From Erysipelotrichaceae bacterium (GTDB lineage: Bacteria; Bacillota_I; Bacilli_A; Erysipelotrichales; Erysipelotrichaceae), in assembly GCA_017561615.1 (NCBI GenBank), contig JAFZBT010000009.1, positions 1 to 28,500 on the forward strand: a DNA stretch of 28,500 nt, written 5' to 3'. The first letter of the stretch is position 1; each line of letters starts with the position of its first letter. Positions 6,055-13,528 of this stretch are shown one piece after another. Under the pieces are notes generated by a model. It made no database searches, was not told where the DNA came from, and worked only from the letters and a program-made list of their open reading frames with translations. A program made the translations under genes and the position numbers.

Positions 6055-8049
6055 TTACCCCTCTTTCACGGTGAACTGACTGGGATGCTTGGTGAAGAAG
6101 TCTTCCTTCTCCCTGAGCTCCCTGATCCGGTGGTTTTCCCTGTCTTCGAAGAAGCAGTAGAGATCCTCAAAGGCGTAGTTCCAGTCGAAGAAGCGCTCGT
6201 CGGCGTTCAGGTATTCCGCCGTCTTCTCGCAGCCCTTGGGAACGATGGCATGCGACAGCAGGGTCGCTACCCTGACCATGTGGAAGCAGTCGATCAGCGT
6301 CTGCCTTCTCAGTTCCTCGTTATCTTCCTTATCCGCCTGATTCATGTTGCGGGCCCAGTACTTGTTGGCCTGACGGATGTAGGTATCCAGGGTGTTCATC
6401 AACTGATGCAGTTCAAAGCGGTACATCTGTCTTTCAAAGTCCAGAATGGCCTTTTCGCCGGTTTCCCTGATCTCCCTGCTGACTTCACCGTACGGTACGG
6501 TGCCGTCATAGTATTTCTGCGCGCAGTAGAAGCAGCTTCTGATCAGCCGGTTGAGAACGTTGGTAAACAGGTTGCCCTGCGCCAGGACCGGGTCTGCTTC
6601 GGTGCTGTCGGCCATCTGCGGATTCAGCGGCTTGGGCATGAAGCTCACCGACTTGTTGGCCAGCGCCAGCGAGATGAAATGCGCTCTCAGCTGCTCGGCC
6701 GTGTAGTAGTTCAGCAGATCGGCGGCCATCGGCGGCTTGACGGAGCCGGAACTGGAAGCCTTCTTATCCAGGAAAAGGATATGATGGTTGGCAACCAGCG
6801 TCGGCAGACACAGTTCTCCCTTTCCCGGGTGAACGTTGAGTTCGCTGCCGTTCTGGGCCATGAACATCGGCATCTGAGCAACGCCGTAGAAATAGATGTT
6901 GTCCTGGCCGATGAACTGGAAGACACCGGCTTCCGGATCGCACCAGAAATCCTTCCAGGCCTCATCGTCCTTGCCCATTCTCTTCAGGAAGGTCTTGGTG
7001 AAGCTGATCGGCGCCCACAGGCTTTCCGGCCAGACCCAGACGGTCAGTCCTTCCTCGCCTTCCAGTGAAGGCGCCTTGACGCCCCATTCGATGTTGCCGG
7101 TCAGCCTTAACGGTACCAGCGTCTTGCCGGTGCGGTAACGTAAGCCATTGGCCGTCAGAACGGTGCAGGCCTCTTCCCTGTCCTTCAGTGTCCTGAAGGT
7201 TATTTCGAAGCTGCCGCCCTTTATGTTCTCCAGATCGGAGCACTGATGTTCCGGCAGCTGGGGAACCAGTTCCCTGTATCTTTCCAGTCCTTCCTTACGG
7301 ACGTAGATGATCGGCTCAGCCAGCGATTCGCGCATGGTCTCGGTAACGACCCGGCGGACGTTTTCCTTCCGGGAAATGTCATCGACATACTCCTTCAGGA
7401 TGTCGTTGCAGTCGGTCAGCCGGAAATACCAGTTGGTAACGTCCCGCATCTCCGGCGTTTCGCCGGTCAGCGTGCTCTTGGGATCGATCAGATCCTCGGG
7501 CATGTACTGGTGGCCCAGGTCGCACTCGTCGGCATAGCCCTTTTCGGACTGGCAGTTTTCGATCGGGCACTTGCCGATGACCTGCCGGCCGTTGAGGAAG
7601 CAGTTGGCCTTGGTGTCGTAGAACTGCTTGGTGACCAGCTTTTCGAGCCAGCCGTTCTTATATAAGGTGGTAATGAATTCGTTGGTGTACTGCTGGTGAA
7701 TGTCCTTGCTGTCGAGCAGTCCGGAAGCGCCGAAGATGTTGAGGGAGATCTCATAGTCATCAAGGGCTTTCTTCTGACTCAGATGGTTGGCCATGACGTA
7801 GTCTTCGATGGTACCCGTGAAGCCTTCGTTTTCAACCTTCTTGCGGTAGCCTTCCGCGATCGGTGAACCGTAGCAGTCGGTTCCGGAAACGAAGATGACG
7901 TTTTCCTTGCCGATGCGGTCTCTCAGGAAACGGGCGAAAACGTCAGCGTGGACGAAAACGCCGCCGATGTGGCCGAAATGCAGATCCTTGTTGCCGTAAG
8001 GCATGCCGGCAGTTATTACTGCCCTTTTGGGGAATTCTGGTCTGGACAT
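6055..8049 (-). CDS. Divergent methionyl-tRNA synthetase-like protein
   Basis: 664 aa, built like the E. coli type MetRS: HIGH box HFGHIGG (24-30), VSGTDCYGSP (54-63, where MetRS has DAHG or DEHG), a zinc knuckle with C161, C166, C176 and H180, MRDVTNWYF, and FIGQDNIYFYG. Several key positions differ. The KMSKS loop reads KASSS (430-434), lacking the second lysine, and the anticodon helix has NMNQ where MetRS has a PW pair with the tryptophan that stacks on the anticodon. There is also an insert of about 70 residues (240-315). A normal metG with a methionine T-box begins at the left edge, so this is a second, diverged copy. It may be a resistant MetRS, or a paralogue with another substrate. 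AGGTG-type site GGAGGTG precedes ATG 8049. First gene of the operon with gltX. Confidence 0.85.
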   Translation of the reverse strand: MSRPEFPKRAVITAGMPYGNKDLHFGHIGGVFVHADVFARFLRDRIGKENVIFVSGTDCYGSPIAEGYRKKVENEGFTGTIEDYVMANHLSQKKALDDYEISLNIFGASGLLDSKDIHQQYTNEFITTLYKNGWLEKLVTKQFYDTKANCFLNGRQVIGKCPIENCQSEKGYADECDLGHQYMPEDLIDPKSTLTGETPEMRDVTNWYFRLTDCNDILKEYVDDISRKENVRRVVTETMRESLAEPIIYVRKEGLERYRELVPQLPEHQCSDLENIKGGSFEITFRTLKDREEACTVLTANGLRYRTGKTLVPLRLTGNIEWGVKAPSLEGEEGLTVWVWPESLWAPISFTKTFLKRMGKDDEAWKDFWCDPEAGVFQFIGQDNIYFYGVAQMPMFMAQNGSELNVHPGKGELCLPTLVANHHILFLDKKASSSGSVKPPMAADLLNYYTAEQLRAHFISLALANKSVSFMPKPLNPQMADSTEADPVLAQGNLFTNVLNRLIRSCFYCAQKYYDGTVPYGEVSREIRETGEKAILDFERQMYRFELHQLMNTLDTYIRQANKYWARNMNQADKEDNEELRRQTLIDCFHMVRVATLLSHAIVPKGCEKTAEYLNADERFFDWNYAFEDLYCFFEDRENHRIRELREKEDFFTKHPSQFTVKEG

Positions 8050-8073
8050 AAAAACACCTCCAACAGATATTTA

Positions 8074-8082
8074 ATTATACCA
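8074..8082 (-). promoter_or_regulatory. Extended -10 promoter of the metG2-gltX operon
   Basis: TGG-TATAAT on the minus strand, 25 bases before ATG 8049. No clear -35 hexamer. There is no T-box between this element and the ATG, unlike the metG at the left edge. Confidence 0.75.
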
Positions 8083-8139
8083 CAGATGACTGCTGCGGAC
8101 TTAATCAGTTGGCAGATTCGCGGCCCGGAGCCAGAAGAA

Positions 8140-8159
8140 AACACGGACGTATCCGTGTT
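8140..8159 (-). terminator. Terminator after the cyclase-family gene
   Basis: Perfect hairpin AACACGGA, loop TACG, TCCGTGTT, followed on the minus strand by TTTCTTCTG. The T run is interrupted. Confidence 0.7.
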
Positions 8160-8166
8160 GTTCGCT

Positions 8167-8724
8167 TTACAGTTCGGCCACTACCCGGCAGGGCAGACCG
8201 GTCAGCCCGGCAAAATTCATTGGATAGGTTCGGGCGGTAAAGCTGTCGCTGATCTTCAGCACCTGCCTGAGATTGCAGAGGTTTTCGACAACGAACACAT
8301 TGCGGTCGGCGCAGTGCTGGTCCATCGGCGTATGCTCTTTCCCCCGGCGCAGACCGGAGAAGTCAAGGCCGATTATCGAGATCTCTCTGGCCAGCAGTTC
8401 CTCAATCAGTTCATGGCTGAGCTGCGGATGCTGGCGGAAGTAGCGATGCGTCCCGTACGGTTCTTCTTCCATGAAGTCAGACAGGAAGGCGACAAACATG
8501 TCCTTTTCGATCCGGCTGAGGTCAATGTCCGCTGCTTCAATATCCCGGTCACGGATGCGGGAAACATCGAACACCATGGCCCGGCGTTCCGTGTATTCCA
8601 GGGGGAACTCCTTGTCCATGACGTCAAAATGCGTTCCCAGATGTCCGGTCACGGCCGCCTTCAGGTTGCCCTGGGCGTCTTCCGTCATCTGCGGGGTTAC
8701 CTTAAGAGTCAGGTCAATCTTCAT
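8167..8724 (-). CDS. Cyclase family protein (KynB-like metal-dependent hydrolase)
   Basis: 185 aa, cytoplasmic. The family metal-binding signature HxGTHxDxP is seen as HLGTHFD followed by VMDKEF; the proline position is methionine. Later conserved parts are GLDFSG and NLCNL near the C-terminus. Relatives include kynurenine formamidase and other amidohydrolases; the substrate here is unknown, and a full kynurenine pathway is not visible nearby. AGGAGA precedes ATG 8724, 18 bases after the stop of the Nudix gene, so the two are co-transcribed. A hairpin terminator follows. Confidence 0.85.
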   Translation of the reverse strand: MKIDLTLKVTPQMTEDAQGNLKAAVTGHLGTHFDVMDKEFPLEYTERRAMVFDVSRIRDRDIEAADIDLSRIEKDMFVAFLSDFMEEEPYGTHRYFRQHPQLSHELIEELLAREISIIGLDFSGLRRGKEHTPMDQHCADRNVFVVENLCNLRQVLKISDSFTARTYPMNFAGLTGLPCRVVAEL

Positions 8725-8742
8725 GCGCTTCTCCTTCTTCGT

Positions 8743-9609
8743 TTACCTGTCGCCACCGGCAAACAGACAGCTCAAGGCTGTATGCTCCCGGAGATAAAGG
8801 CCTCTTCTCATCTCATCCGTTTCCGCAAATTCCGCGTGCCGGGAGAACTCCTTCAAGGCCTGTTCAACGGTCAGCCAGCGGGGTTCCGTGCCCTGCTTCC
8901 TTTCCGTTTCCGTCAGTTTTCTTTCACAGCTGCCGGCGATCGTGCCCAGATAGTAGCGGCTGATGCCCTTCCATTCTTCATAGTATTCCGTGATCTCGAC
9001 AACGCAGGGAGAAATGCGGATGATCGTTCCGGTCTCCTCAGCCGTTTCCCTGATGCAGCATTCTTCCGGGCTTTCCCCCTCTTCTTTGCCGCCTCCTGGC
9101 AGCGCGTACTGGCCGGTATGCCGCTCATAGGAAAGCAGGATCCTGTCTTTTTCCCGGATGATCGCCCGGCTGGCAACCCTCAGGGTATTCCAGCTGCCCA
9201 GATAGTTTTTCCCGACGATGCTGACGGTTTCCGGCTCTCTTCTTCCCGTCCACAGGAAAGCCATCAGGCTTTCAACGTCGCTGAAGTCATCGTAGTCGCC
9301 GCTGATTCCCTGACGGTGATAAATAACCCCTTTCCCTTCATTTCTCTCCAGGCAGTCCAGCAGCGTCTGGATGCCGTACCGGCGGGCGAACAGGGTAAAA
9401 GCCCGGGGCTTGATCCTGTTCAGCAGGCCCCTGGAACATTCTTCTTCGCATTCATAACAGTGGCCCAGCTTTCTCTCCAGGCAACAGCGGCGGTTTTCGC
9501 ACCATTCTCTGTCCGGGCACTGACCGCTGTTGCAGCCGCGGCAATGCCCGTTTTCGCTGCACAGGCAGCAGGCCAGTCCGCATCTGCCGATTCCCAGTTC
9601 CCGTTTCAT
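8743..9609 (-). CDS. DUF3795-like cysteine-rich domain fused to a Nudix hydrolase
   Basis: 288 aa with two parts. Residues 1-60 hold 13 cysteines (for example CGLACCLC, CRGC, CYECEEEC), like the cysteine-rich DUF3795-type proteins, and probably bind zinc or an iron-sulfur cluster. A helical linker follows. Residues about 143-275 form a Nudix domain with a complete box, G173 x5 E179 x7 R187 E188 xx E191 E192 x G194, so the catalytic acidic residues that bind Mg2+ are intact. Nudix enzymes hydrolyse nucleoside diphosphates linked to another group; the substrate is not predictable here. The start is supported by AAGGG 9 bases upstream. It lies 81 bases downstream of the DUF1232 gene and 18 bases upstream of the cyclase gene. 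Confidence 0.85.
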   Translation of the reverse strand: MKRELGIGRCGLACCLCSENGHCRGCNSGQCPDREWCENRRCCLERKLGHCYECEEECSRGLLNRIKPRAFTLFARRYGIQTLLDCLERNEGKGVIYHRQGISGDYDDFSDVESLMAFLWTGRREPETVSIVGKNYLGSWNTLRVASRAIIREKDRILLSYERHTGQYALPGGGKEEGESPEECCIRETAEETGTIIRISPCVVEITEYYEEWKGISRYYLGTIAGSCERKLTETERKQGTEPRWLTVEQALKEFSRHAEFAETDEMRRGLYLREHTALSCLFAGGDR

Positions 9610-9632
9610 CCTCTTTTTCCCTTACCATGCCA

Positions 9633-9660
9633 GAAGCGCCGGAGTTTCCTCCCGCGCTTC
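9633..9660 (-). other. Stable intergenic hairpin without a T run
   Basis: GAAGCGC with GGAG, a GAAA tetraloop on the minus strand, CTCC, GCGCTTC; no poly-T on either side. It sits between the DUF1232 and Nudix genes and may be an RNA processing or stability element rather than a terminator. Confidence 0.6.
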
Positions 9661-9690
9661 CTGTTGTTGCAGTGTTTCTGACTGAAGAGC

Positions 9691-10107
9691 CTAGGCTTCA
9701 GCAGGCTGCTGAGCAGCCTTCCACTCAGCGTAGGCGTTCAGTTCCGGCTTGATGAAGTTCATGGCAAGCACGATGACAGCGATGTCATCCAGCTGGCCTA
9801 AGACCGGGATGGTGTCCTTGATCAGGTCCTTCTGCTTGATGAGATAGAGGAAGGCGCTGACGATCGTGACGATGACCTTGGGAGAAACGACGTCATACTC
9901 CTTGGTCGCATAGCTCTTTACCATGGAGACCATGACCGGCAGATCGCCGACGGCGCTGCCCAGTAACGGGGTTTCCTTGATCTTGGTCTGAACCATGTCA
10001 ATGACGTTGTTCAGCTGCTCGTTGTTCTTGATCAGCTCGCTGGCTCTTTCCATGCCGCTTTCCAGAACTTCCTTTACCTTTGTGGTATCGATGAAATCAT
10101 AATTCAT
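9691..10107 (-). CDS. DUF1232 (YkvA-like) family protein
   Basis: 138 aa. The second half contains the DUF1232 core, a hydrophobic helix followed by KDLIKDTIPVLGQLDDIAV, matching the family pattern of DLIPD-type and PxxGxxDD residues. The N-terminal half is amphipathic helix. Members are small, probably membrane-associated proteins of unknown role. AGGAGG is 11 bases before ATG 10107, slightly long spacing. A hairpin without T run separates it from the next gene, so co-transcription with the Nudix-cyclase pair is possible but unproven. Confidence 0.85.
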   Translation of the reverse strand: MNYDFIDTTKVKEVLESGMERASELIKNNEQLNNVIDMVQTKIKETPLLGSAVGDLPVMVSMVKSYATKEYDVVSPKVIVTIVSAFLYLIKQKDLIKDTIPVLGQLDDIAVIVLAMNFIKPELNAYAEWKAAQQPAEA

Positions 10108-10175
10108 TATTCAATTATCCTCCTGTATGCTTATGCATTAATTATCGCACATTATGCCTGATAACTCTATATTTT

Positions 10176-10760
10176 TCAGCTGTCCGGTCCCTGCCATCTG
10201 ATGATCAGGCTTCCTTCATCAATGTGATAGGTCTGAAAGTACCGTTCCTCTCTGGGGATCCACTTTTCCCGGAAGGCCTCTACGGCTTCCGGATTCCGTC
10301 TTCTGATGTTTTCCAGCTGTTCTTGGGGGCTGATGTCGAAGAAGATCTTCAGGTCGTAGACATCCAGGAAATACGGATGCTGACTGTAGGCTCCCTCAAT
10401 TACGTTGAGCCTCTTGAAGGGCACGGTCACGGCCGGCCGGAAATCCATGGTCTTGCAGTCAAAGGCCCGGTACTCCACGTCCTTTCCTTCCAGCAGCGGC
10501 TGCAGTACTTCCTGCAGGAACCGTTCCCTGTCCAGGTTTCCTCCCGGTTCGTTCAGACGCTCTTCCGTACGCTGAAAGGCCTGAGGAAAGAAGTCGTCCG
10601 TGTGGAACAGGTTACAGTCATAATGTTCCTTCAGGAAACGGCCCAGAGTCGTCTTGCCGCTGGCGCAGCGGCCGTCAATGGCCACCAGGATCACGTTCCG
10701 GTCGCTTTCCAGCAGTTTTTCGATTTCGGACAGAACCTGCTGATATCTCTCCGTATCCAT
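10176..10760 (-). CDS. Uridine kinase-like P-loop kinase
   Basis: 194 aa from ATG 10760. The Walker A motif is GRCASGKTT, near the N-terminus as in the uridine kinase/phosphoribulokinase family, followed by LFHTDDFF (the DD pair that binds metal and substrate) and RRRNPEA in the lid region. Such enzymes phosphorylate nucleosides or small hydroxyl compounds; this short form is common in Bacillota and its substrate is not established. A TTG at 10775 inside the upstream gene could extend it by five residues; it has a weak GGAAA site, while ATG 10760 has none, so translation may be coupled to the upstream gene, whose stop lies at 10768. Confidence 0.85.
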   Translation of the reverse strand: MDTERYQQVLSEIEKLLESDRNVILVAIDGRCASGKTTLGRFLKEHYDCNLFHTDDFFPQAFQRTEERLNEPGGNLDRERFLQEVLQPLLEGKDVEYRAFDCKTMDFRPAVTVPFKRLNVIEGAYSQHPYFLDVYDLKIFFDISPQEQLENIRRRNPEAVEAFREKWIPREERYFQTYHIDEGSLIIRWQGPDS

Positions 10761-10767
10761 AAGCGTT

Positions 10768-11853
10768 CTATTCAAACATTTCCACGGCCTGCTGCAGGCG
10801 TTCGATGATGTTGATCTGCTGCGGGCAGGCGCCTTCGCACTGACCGCACTGGATGCAGTCGGAAGCCTTGCCCTTTCCTTCCGTCACCCGCCCGTAGCGG
10901 ATCGCCGAACGGGCATCGTTATAGACCAGCCGGCGGTTGACGTGTTCAAAGATCTCGGGGATGGGAATGCCCATCGGACAGCCCGGAGTGCAGTAGTGGC
11001 ATCTGGTGCAGGGAATGGTCTCGATGGAGTCAAAGACTTCTCTGGCCCTTTCAATGACCGCTTCCTCCTCTTCGCTGAGAGGCTGGAAGTCCTTCATGTA
11101 GGAAACGTTGTTTTCCATCTGTTCCAGCGAACTCATGCCGGACAGCACGACCATGATGCCTTCATGGCTGGCCACGAAGCGGATGGCCCAGCTGGCCAGG
11201 CTGACATTGGGATTGGCCTGTTCAAAGACTTCCCGGACCTGCGGGACCGGATTGGCCAGTGTTCCGCCCTTGATCGGTTCCATGACCACGATCGGCTTGC
11301 CGTGCTTTCTGGCGACTTCATAGTTGGCCCGGGACTGAACGTCGGGATTATCCCAGTCAGCGTAGTTGATCTGCAGCTGAACGAAGTCAACGTCCGGATG
11401 GTCGGTAAGCAGCTTGTCCAGCAGCTCCGGGGTAGCGTGGAAGGAGAAGCCGTAGTGCTTTACCAGGCCCTGCTCCTTAAGCCCGCGGACGAAATCCCAG
11501 ATGTGGTATTCGTCGTACTTTTCATAGTTGTTCAGCTGAATGGCGTGGAGCAGATAGTAATCAAAGTAGCCGGCTCCGGTTCTTTCCAACGATGTCCGGA
11601 ACTGCTGCTTGCAGCTCTCTTCATCCTCAGCAACGGCCGCATTGATCTTGCTGGCCAGGGTATAGCTGTCCCGGGGATGGCGTTCTACCAGCGCCTTGCG
11701 GGTCGCTTCCTCGCTGCCTTCGTATATGTAGGCCGTATCAAAATAAGTGAAGCCGTTCTCCAGGAAAAGATCGACCATTTCCTTGAACTGCTCGACATCA
11801 ATGGCGCCGTTTTCCTGAGGCAGGCGCATTAAGCCAAAACCCAGTTTCTTCAT
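10768..11853 (-). CDS. Aldo-keto reductase with C-terminal 4Fe-4S ferredoxin domain
   Basis: 361 aa from ATG 11853, which has AAGGAG upstream; the longer open frame to 11955 lacks such a site. The AKR TIM barrel (1-275) keeps the catalytic tetrad: D39 in YFDTAY, Y44, K69 in ASKI and H103 in LLHA. The C-terminal 80 residues hold two CxxCxxCxxxCP motifs (C282 to C292 and C333 to C343), each expected to bind a 4Fe-4S cluster. Relatives in anaerobes are annotated only as oxidoreductases; the clusters suggest electron exchange with ferredoxin or flavin partners instead of NADPH alone. The end overlaps the kinase gene. Confidence 0.9.
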   Translation of the reverse strand: MKKLGFGLMRLPQENGAIDVEQFKEMVDLFLENGFTYFDTAYIYEGSEEATRKALVERHPRDSYTLASKINAAVAEDEESCKQQFRTSLERTGAGYFDYYLLHAIQLNNYEKYDEYHIWDFVRGLKEQGLVKHYGFSFHATPELLDKLLTDHPDVDFVQLQINYADWDNPDVQSRANYEVARKHGKPIVVMEPIKGGTLANPVPQVREVFEQANPNVSLASWAIRFVASHEGIMVVLSGMSSLEQMENNVSYMKDFQPLSEEEEAVIERAREVFDSIETIPCTRCHYCTPGCPMGIPIPEIFEHVNRRLVYNDARSAIRYGRVTEGKGKASDCIQCGQCEGACPQQINIIERLQQAVEMFE

Positions 11854-11889
11854 TTTATTGCTCCTTATCTGTTTGATGAATATATCAAT

Positions 11890-11918
11890 ATTATAGTTCA
11901 TGCCCGGCCGTTTTTCAG
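11890..11918 (-). promoter_or_regulatory. Promoter of the aldo-keto reductase operon
   Basis: On the minus strand CTGAAA (11918-11913), 17 bases, TATAAT (11895-11890). The -10 is perfect, the -35 weak. Confidence 0.6.
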
Positions 11919-11970
11919 CAACCGTGCCTGCCTCTCCCCGCCGCCCTGTTTCCATGCGGACAACGGCGGG

Positions 11971-12008
11971 AAAAGAAAACAGCCTTCTTCAACGGGAAGC
12001 CGGCTGTT
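11971..12008 (-). terminator. Intrinsic terminator of the copper operon
   Basis: On the minus strand AACAGCC pairs with GGCTGTT, with an inner CTTC/GAAG, and is followed by TTTCTTTT. It lies just after the zinc-ribbon membrane gene. Confidence 0.85.
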
Positions 12009-12015
12009 TAAAAAA

Positions 12016-13284
12016 TCACTTTTTCTGAATGGACGTGATCATCCAGTCGTCATGGATGAGCTTGTAGGGCGAGCCGCAGTACGGGCACTTCTTCATGTGC
12101 AGGGCATCGAAGCTGGAACCGCAGTTACGGCATTTGACATTGCAGAGGCTGAACTGTGGATCGGTATGGGCGTCGATGTCCTTCTCGACGCATACGATGT
12201 AGTTCTCGTCCCGGCGTCTGACACTGCCGTCATAGCGGCAGTTATCCATGAAGGCCTTCAGCTTCAGATGAATGACGCCGTCCTCGACGCTGGAAGACAG
12301 CAGCTGCAGCACGCCGCGGTACTGCATGTCGATCAGTGAATCGAGGAAGGACAGGTCTTCGTTTCCCTCATAGATGCTTAACTCGCTGCGCTTATCCGTA
12401 AAGGCAATGGCCCTGAGCAGGGATATGAGGCGGCCTTCAAAGTAGGGGTAGGAGAAATCCGGCTCATACTGCCTGATGATCCTCTCGACCTTGTCGCCGG
12501 TCTTGATGCCCTTGAGAAGGGGCAGAGCCCTCCCCGCTTCCTTAAACGCCCTGACCAGCAGATAGATGCTGTAGAGGAAATAACAGGTAATGGTGAGCAT
12601 TCCGCCGGCCACTGCTCCCGTAAAGAGCGATACCAGTATTCTGAGTATCGCAGGGACGTCCACGTTGGAAAACCAGCTTACTATGGACAGCACCGCGGTA
12701 GCACAGACGAAGATGATCGTCAGATACTTCTTCAGATTCGGGAGAAGGGTCGCTCTTTCCACAATGCCCGGTACGCTGTACCAGGAAGTGAAGACCGGCC
12801 AGACGTCCTCGATCTCAAACACGGTTCCGCAATAGGGACAGCCGTCCCGCATGTCGGAGACCAGGCCGGTATGACCGCAGTTCGGGCAGGTACAGGAAAA
12901 ATCGCTGAAGCCCTCCTTCTCAAGCAGCGTGGCATAGAAGACTATCGGTTCCTTTTCTTCCCTGACCGTCCTGTCTCCCTGCCTGATGGTCAGCCGGCGG
13001 ACCGCTTCCCGGTAAATGACGCTGGCATTGATGCTCTCGCCCTTTCTGACCAGCTTGCCATTGATTTCCTCGGCGGTATGATCGATCCTGTTTTCCATCT
13101 GCAGGCCGAAACCCTGCAGGCGCTTGCGCTGCTGCGTAAGGACATAGCGCAGTTCCCGGGAAGCCAGAATCGGCTTCTTTCCGCTTACTGACCAGTCGTT
13201 CAGTTCTTCGGTAAAGGCGTTAAGCCTGTCGATGCCGCTGCCGGCAGCCCTGGAAGCAACGCTGAATTCACTCGTATCAACCAT
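12016..13284 (-). CDS. Membrane protein with two zinc ribbons, unknown function
   Basis: 422 aa. Residues 133-152 form a zinc ribbon (CPNC, then CPYC), followed by two membrane helices at about 187-204 and 211-245, a soluble domain rich in charged residues, and a second zinc ribbon near the C-terminus (C385xxC388, C400xxC403). There is no signal peptide. I do not recognise a named family; the part at about 275-375 is loosely like Tim44-type domains of other zinc-ribbon membrane proteins. It lies 34 bases behind copA, with AAGGAG 12 bases before the ATG, and its stop is followed by a terminator, so it is the last gene of the copper operon. A role in metal handling is suggested by position only. 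Confidence 0.8.
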   Translation of the reverse strand: MVDTSEFSVASRAAGSGIDRLNAFTEELNDWSVSGKKPILASRELRYVLTQQRKRLQGFGLQMENRIDHTAEEINGKLVRKGESINASVIYREAVRRLTIRQGDRTVREEKEPIVFYATLLEKEGFSDFSCTCPNCGHTGLVSDMRDGCPYCGTVFEIEDVWPVFTSWYSVPGIVERATLLPNLKKYLTIIFVCATAVLSIVSWFSNVDVPAILRILVSLFTGAVAGGMLTITCYFLYSIYLLVRAFKEAGRALPLLKGIKTGDKVERIIRQYEPDFSYPYFEGRLISLLRAIAFTDKRSELSIYEGNEDLSFLDSLIDMQYRGVLQLLSSSVEDGVIHLKLKAFMDNCRYDGSVRRRDENYIVCVEKDIDAHTDPQFSLCNVKCRNCGSSFDALHMKKCPYCGSPYKLIHDDWMITSIQKK

Positions 13285-13318
13285 CTGTTAACCAGACTCC
13301 TTCCGTGTCTTAACCGGT

Positions 13319-13528
13319 CTACTCGATTCCGGTTACCTTGTATTCCCTGTCTTCAACAGCTTTGATCAGCACGCTGTCGTCAATCTCGTGACTGACCGTG
13401 ACGATGGCCTGGCCCTTTTCGTGGCTGACCTGCGCGCTTTCCACGCCTTCAACGGCTTCCAGCGCCTTCTTGACGGTCGCTTCGCAGTGCGGGCACATCA
13501 TGCCCTCGATCTTCATTGTTCTTGTCAT
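13319..13528 (-). CDS. Possible internal start giving a free CopZ-like copper chaperone
   Basis: Within copA and in the same frame, ATG 13528 is preceded at 8 bases by AAGAGG (13542-13537). Translation from there would give 69 aa consisting only of the C-terminal HMA domain (TMKIEGMMCPHCEATVKKA), the size of a CopZ chaperone. The sequence shows a good site and spacing; actual use is inference. E. coli copA is known to make a chaperone-like product from the same gene by frameshifting, so the idea has precedent by another mechanism. Confidence 0.4.
   Translation of the reverse strand: MTRTMKIEGMMCPHCEATVKKALEAVEGVESAQVSHEKGQAIVTVSHEIDDSVLIKAVEDREYKVTGIE

Noticed and set aside
5318..6079. Plus-strand open frame of 253 codons opposite gltX
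   Set aside because: Antisense to the HIGH-box region of GluRS; no motif of its own.
7948..9681. Plus-strand open frame of 577 codons opposite the metG2, cyclase and Nudix genes
   Set aside because: It is antisense to three genes with clear family motifs, has no ribosome binding site or recognisable domain, and follows from G+C-rich third positions.
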